DNA of 53,390 nt from an uncultured archaeon (GTDB lineage: Archaea; Thermoproteota; Nitrososphaeria_A; Caldarchaeales; Calditenuaceae), in assembly GCA_937921685.1 (NCBI GenBank), contig CAKZUF010000011.1:1-53390 (forward strand). The letters are read 5' to 3'. This document shows, piece by piece, positions 52,353-53,390 of the stretch. Within the stretch, counting starts at the first letter, position 1, and every line of letters starts with the position of its first letter. The notes beneath the pieces are model-generated. The model saw only the letters and a program-made list of their open reading frames with translations. It made no database searches and was not told where the DNA came from. Both the position numbers and the translations under genes were made by a program.

Positions 52353-53105
52353 TCATGTCTTATTTTCTTGGTCTCCACCAACTTCTATCTCGCCCACTCT
52401 AACTCTTACTGCGCCTCTCTTCTCTTCCCTCTCTATTTTTCCGTCACGTATCCATAGGATGCGGTCAGATACATCTATCATTTTTAAGTCGTGGGTTGCT
52501 GCTATGACTGTTACTTTCCTCTTCAAGTTCAGATCTTTTAGTAGATCTATTATTTGCCGCCCAGTTTTCAGGTCTAAGTTTCCAGTCGGCTCATCGGCCA
52601 GTATTATACTGGGGTCGTTGGCTAACGCTCTTGCGACGGCGACTCTTTGCTGCTGGCCGCCAGAGAGCTCCATAGGCCTGTGATGTAGCCTATCGCCTAG
52701 CCCGACTGTCTCAAGGAGCTCCTTACCCTTTTTAAACCTCTCCTCGCGCGGGACGCCGGCAAAGATCATGGGGAGCATAACATTTTCTAGCGCCGTTAGA
52801 GTGGGTATCAGGTTGAATGTCTGGAAGATGTAGCCGATCTTCCTGTTTCTAAGCCAAGCCAGCTCGTAAGAGTCTAGCTTCGAGATGTCTACCCCGTCTA
52901 CATAGACTGTGCCCTCGGTGGGCTTGTCTAATCCGCCGATCATATTGAACAGTGTAGTCTTCCCCGAACCTGAGGGACCCATGATAGAGATATATTCGCC
53001 GCGATAAATCTTAAGATCGACGCCATCCAGTGCTACGACGTCGACCTTCCCCAGCTTATAGATTTTTTTCAACCCCTCCGTCTCCACTACGACTTCTCTC
53101 ACCAT
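52353..53105 (-). CDS. LolD/MacB-type ABC ATPase
   Basis: A 250-residue ATPase of the MacB/LolD/FtsE group. Walker A is G-P-S-G-S-G-K-T-T near 43, Q-loop F-Q-T-F-N-L-I-P near 93, signature L-S-G-G-Q-Q-Q-R near 147, Walker B I-I-L-A-D-E-P-T-G-N-L-D near 167, switch H in A-T-H-D. This group pairs with FtsX-type permeases, two of which lie at 35480 and 37923, but none is adjacent. A TATA box (CACTTATATAACG, about 53128-53140) is about 29 bases before the ATG. Confidence 0.95.
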   Translation of the reverse strand: MVREVVVETEGLKKIYKLGKVDVVALDGVDLKIYRGEYISIMGPSGSGKTTLFNMIGGLDKPTEGTVYVDGVDISKLDSYELAWLRNRKIGYIFQTFNLIPTLTALENVMLPMIFAGVPREERFKKGKELLETVGLGDRLHHRPMELSGGQQQRVAVARALANDPSIILADEPTGNLDLKTGRQIIDLLKDLNLKRKVTVIAATHDLKMIDVSDRILWIRDGKIEREEKRGAVRVRVGEIEVGGDQENKT

Positions 53106-53206
53106 CCAACAGACCGACGTGATGAGTCGTTATATAAGTGTATCTGCTGAAGTTTTCATACTCAGATGAAGAGAAGAGATCTCGATCGAATACATGGGAA
53201 ACGGAT

Positions 53207-53390
53207 TTAAAGATTTGTTGATTGGGGGGCTGCGAGGCTCAAGTTAAGGATCAACCCTTTGTCCAATACCTCTTCCCAAGTAGCCTTTCCAAGCGCTATC
53301 ATGGCTTCCATGGGTAAGAGGAGTGGTTTTGAGAATCTTGCTTGGTCCTCGATGCTTAGTCTGGGGCATGCCGTGTTGATATAGGCGTCG
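53207..53390 (-). CDS. dph2: Diphthamide synthase Dph2, C-terminal end
   Basis: Sixty residues read in from the right edge: Y-I-N-T-A-C-P-R-L-S-I-E-D-Q, then K-P-L-L-L-P-M-E-A-M-I-A-L-G, ending at TAA (53207-53209). V/I-N-T-A-C-P-R-I/L-S/A-I-D/E-D is the signature around the third iron-sulfur cysteine of archaeal Dph2, the radical enzyme that starts diphthamide formation on elongation factor 2. The rest of the gene lies outside the window. Confidence 0.85.
   Translation of the reverse strand, partial: DAYINTACPRLSIEDQARFSKPLLLPMEAMIALGKATWEEVLDKGLILNLSLAAPQSTNL

Overview
The window is archaeal chromosome. It carries archaeal/eukaryotic-type ribosomal proteins (S13, L15e, S17e, L40e and the start of S3ae), KEOPS Pcc1, a proteasome beta subunit, NAC, archaeal GlyRS, Trm1, CTP-dependent riboflavin kinase, type 2 IPP isomerase, a tRNA with an anticodon-loop intron, and the end of Dph2. 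Many genes start with GTG or TTG about 25 bases after a TATA-like box, the pattern of leaderless archaeal transcripts. The mix of a split MetE, paired proteasome beta types, K+-independent membrane pyrophosphatase and RING/PHD-like zinc fingers suggests a thermophilic TACK archaeon (Thermoproteota, possibly near Caldarchaeales/Aigarchaeota). The lineage is an inference; no rRNA gene is present to test it.

Layout. Positions 1-26500 are mostly housekeeping: S3ae/Pcc1/RecJ-like (minus), two MetE-like genes (plus), S13 and proteasome beta (divergent), riboflavin kinase, a glyS-THEP1-trm1 operon (minus), two RING/PHD-like zinc-finger genes with two coiled-coil genes, L15e, an asparagine-synthetase-like gene, HtrA protease, membrane pyrophosphatase, an intron-containing CAU tRNA, a large ArsR/NrdD-like protein, NAC, a sugar nucleotidyltransferase, DUF1512, an AN1-finger/site-2 protease fusion, fni and S17e. 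Positions 26500-33350 hold a divergent Liv-type ABC importer (permeases minus; binding protein and two ATPases plus) followed by an aldo/keto reductase and an IolB-like isomerase. L40e and TrpB2 follow on the minus strand.

Positions 35000-53200 are the accessory part: a PqqD-like gene with an apparent one-base frameshift, a miniature FtsX permease, an IolE-like isomerase, an F420/flavin-type oxidoreductase, a 1054-residue FtsX-type permease with a C-terminal Rossmann-like domain, a GT-C glycosyltransferase, two divergent OPT/DUF6785-like membrane proteins sharing a palindromic promoter element, a sugar epimerase, a Gfo/Idh/MocA dehydrogenase, a membrane-anchored seven-repeat FG-GAP propeller with ASPIC/UnbV domain, a membrane protein with duplicated His-Glu-His motifs, and a LolD/MacB-type ATPase. 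The window ends in dph2.

The genes that seem to work together are the Liv importer with the two sugar-type enzymes behind it; the OPT-like pair with the epimerase and dehydrogenase, which looks like a carbohydrate or polyol locus; and the propeller/His-rich membrane protein pair, which is the best candidate for an undescribed cell-surface system. No CRISPR array, insertion sequence or integrase was seen.
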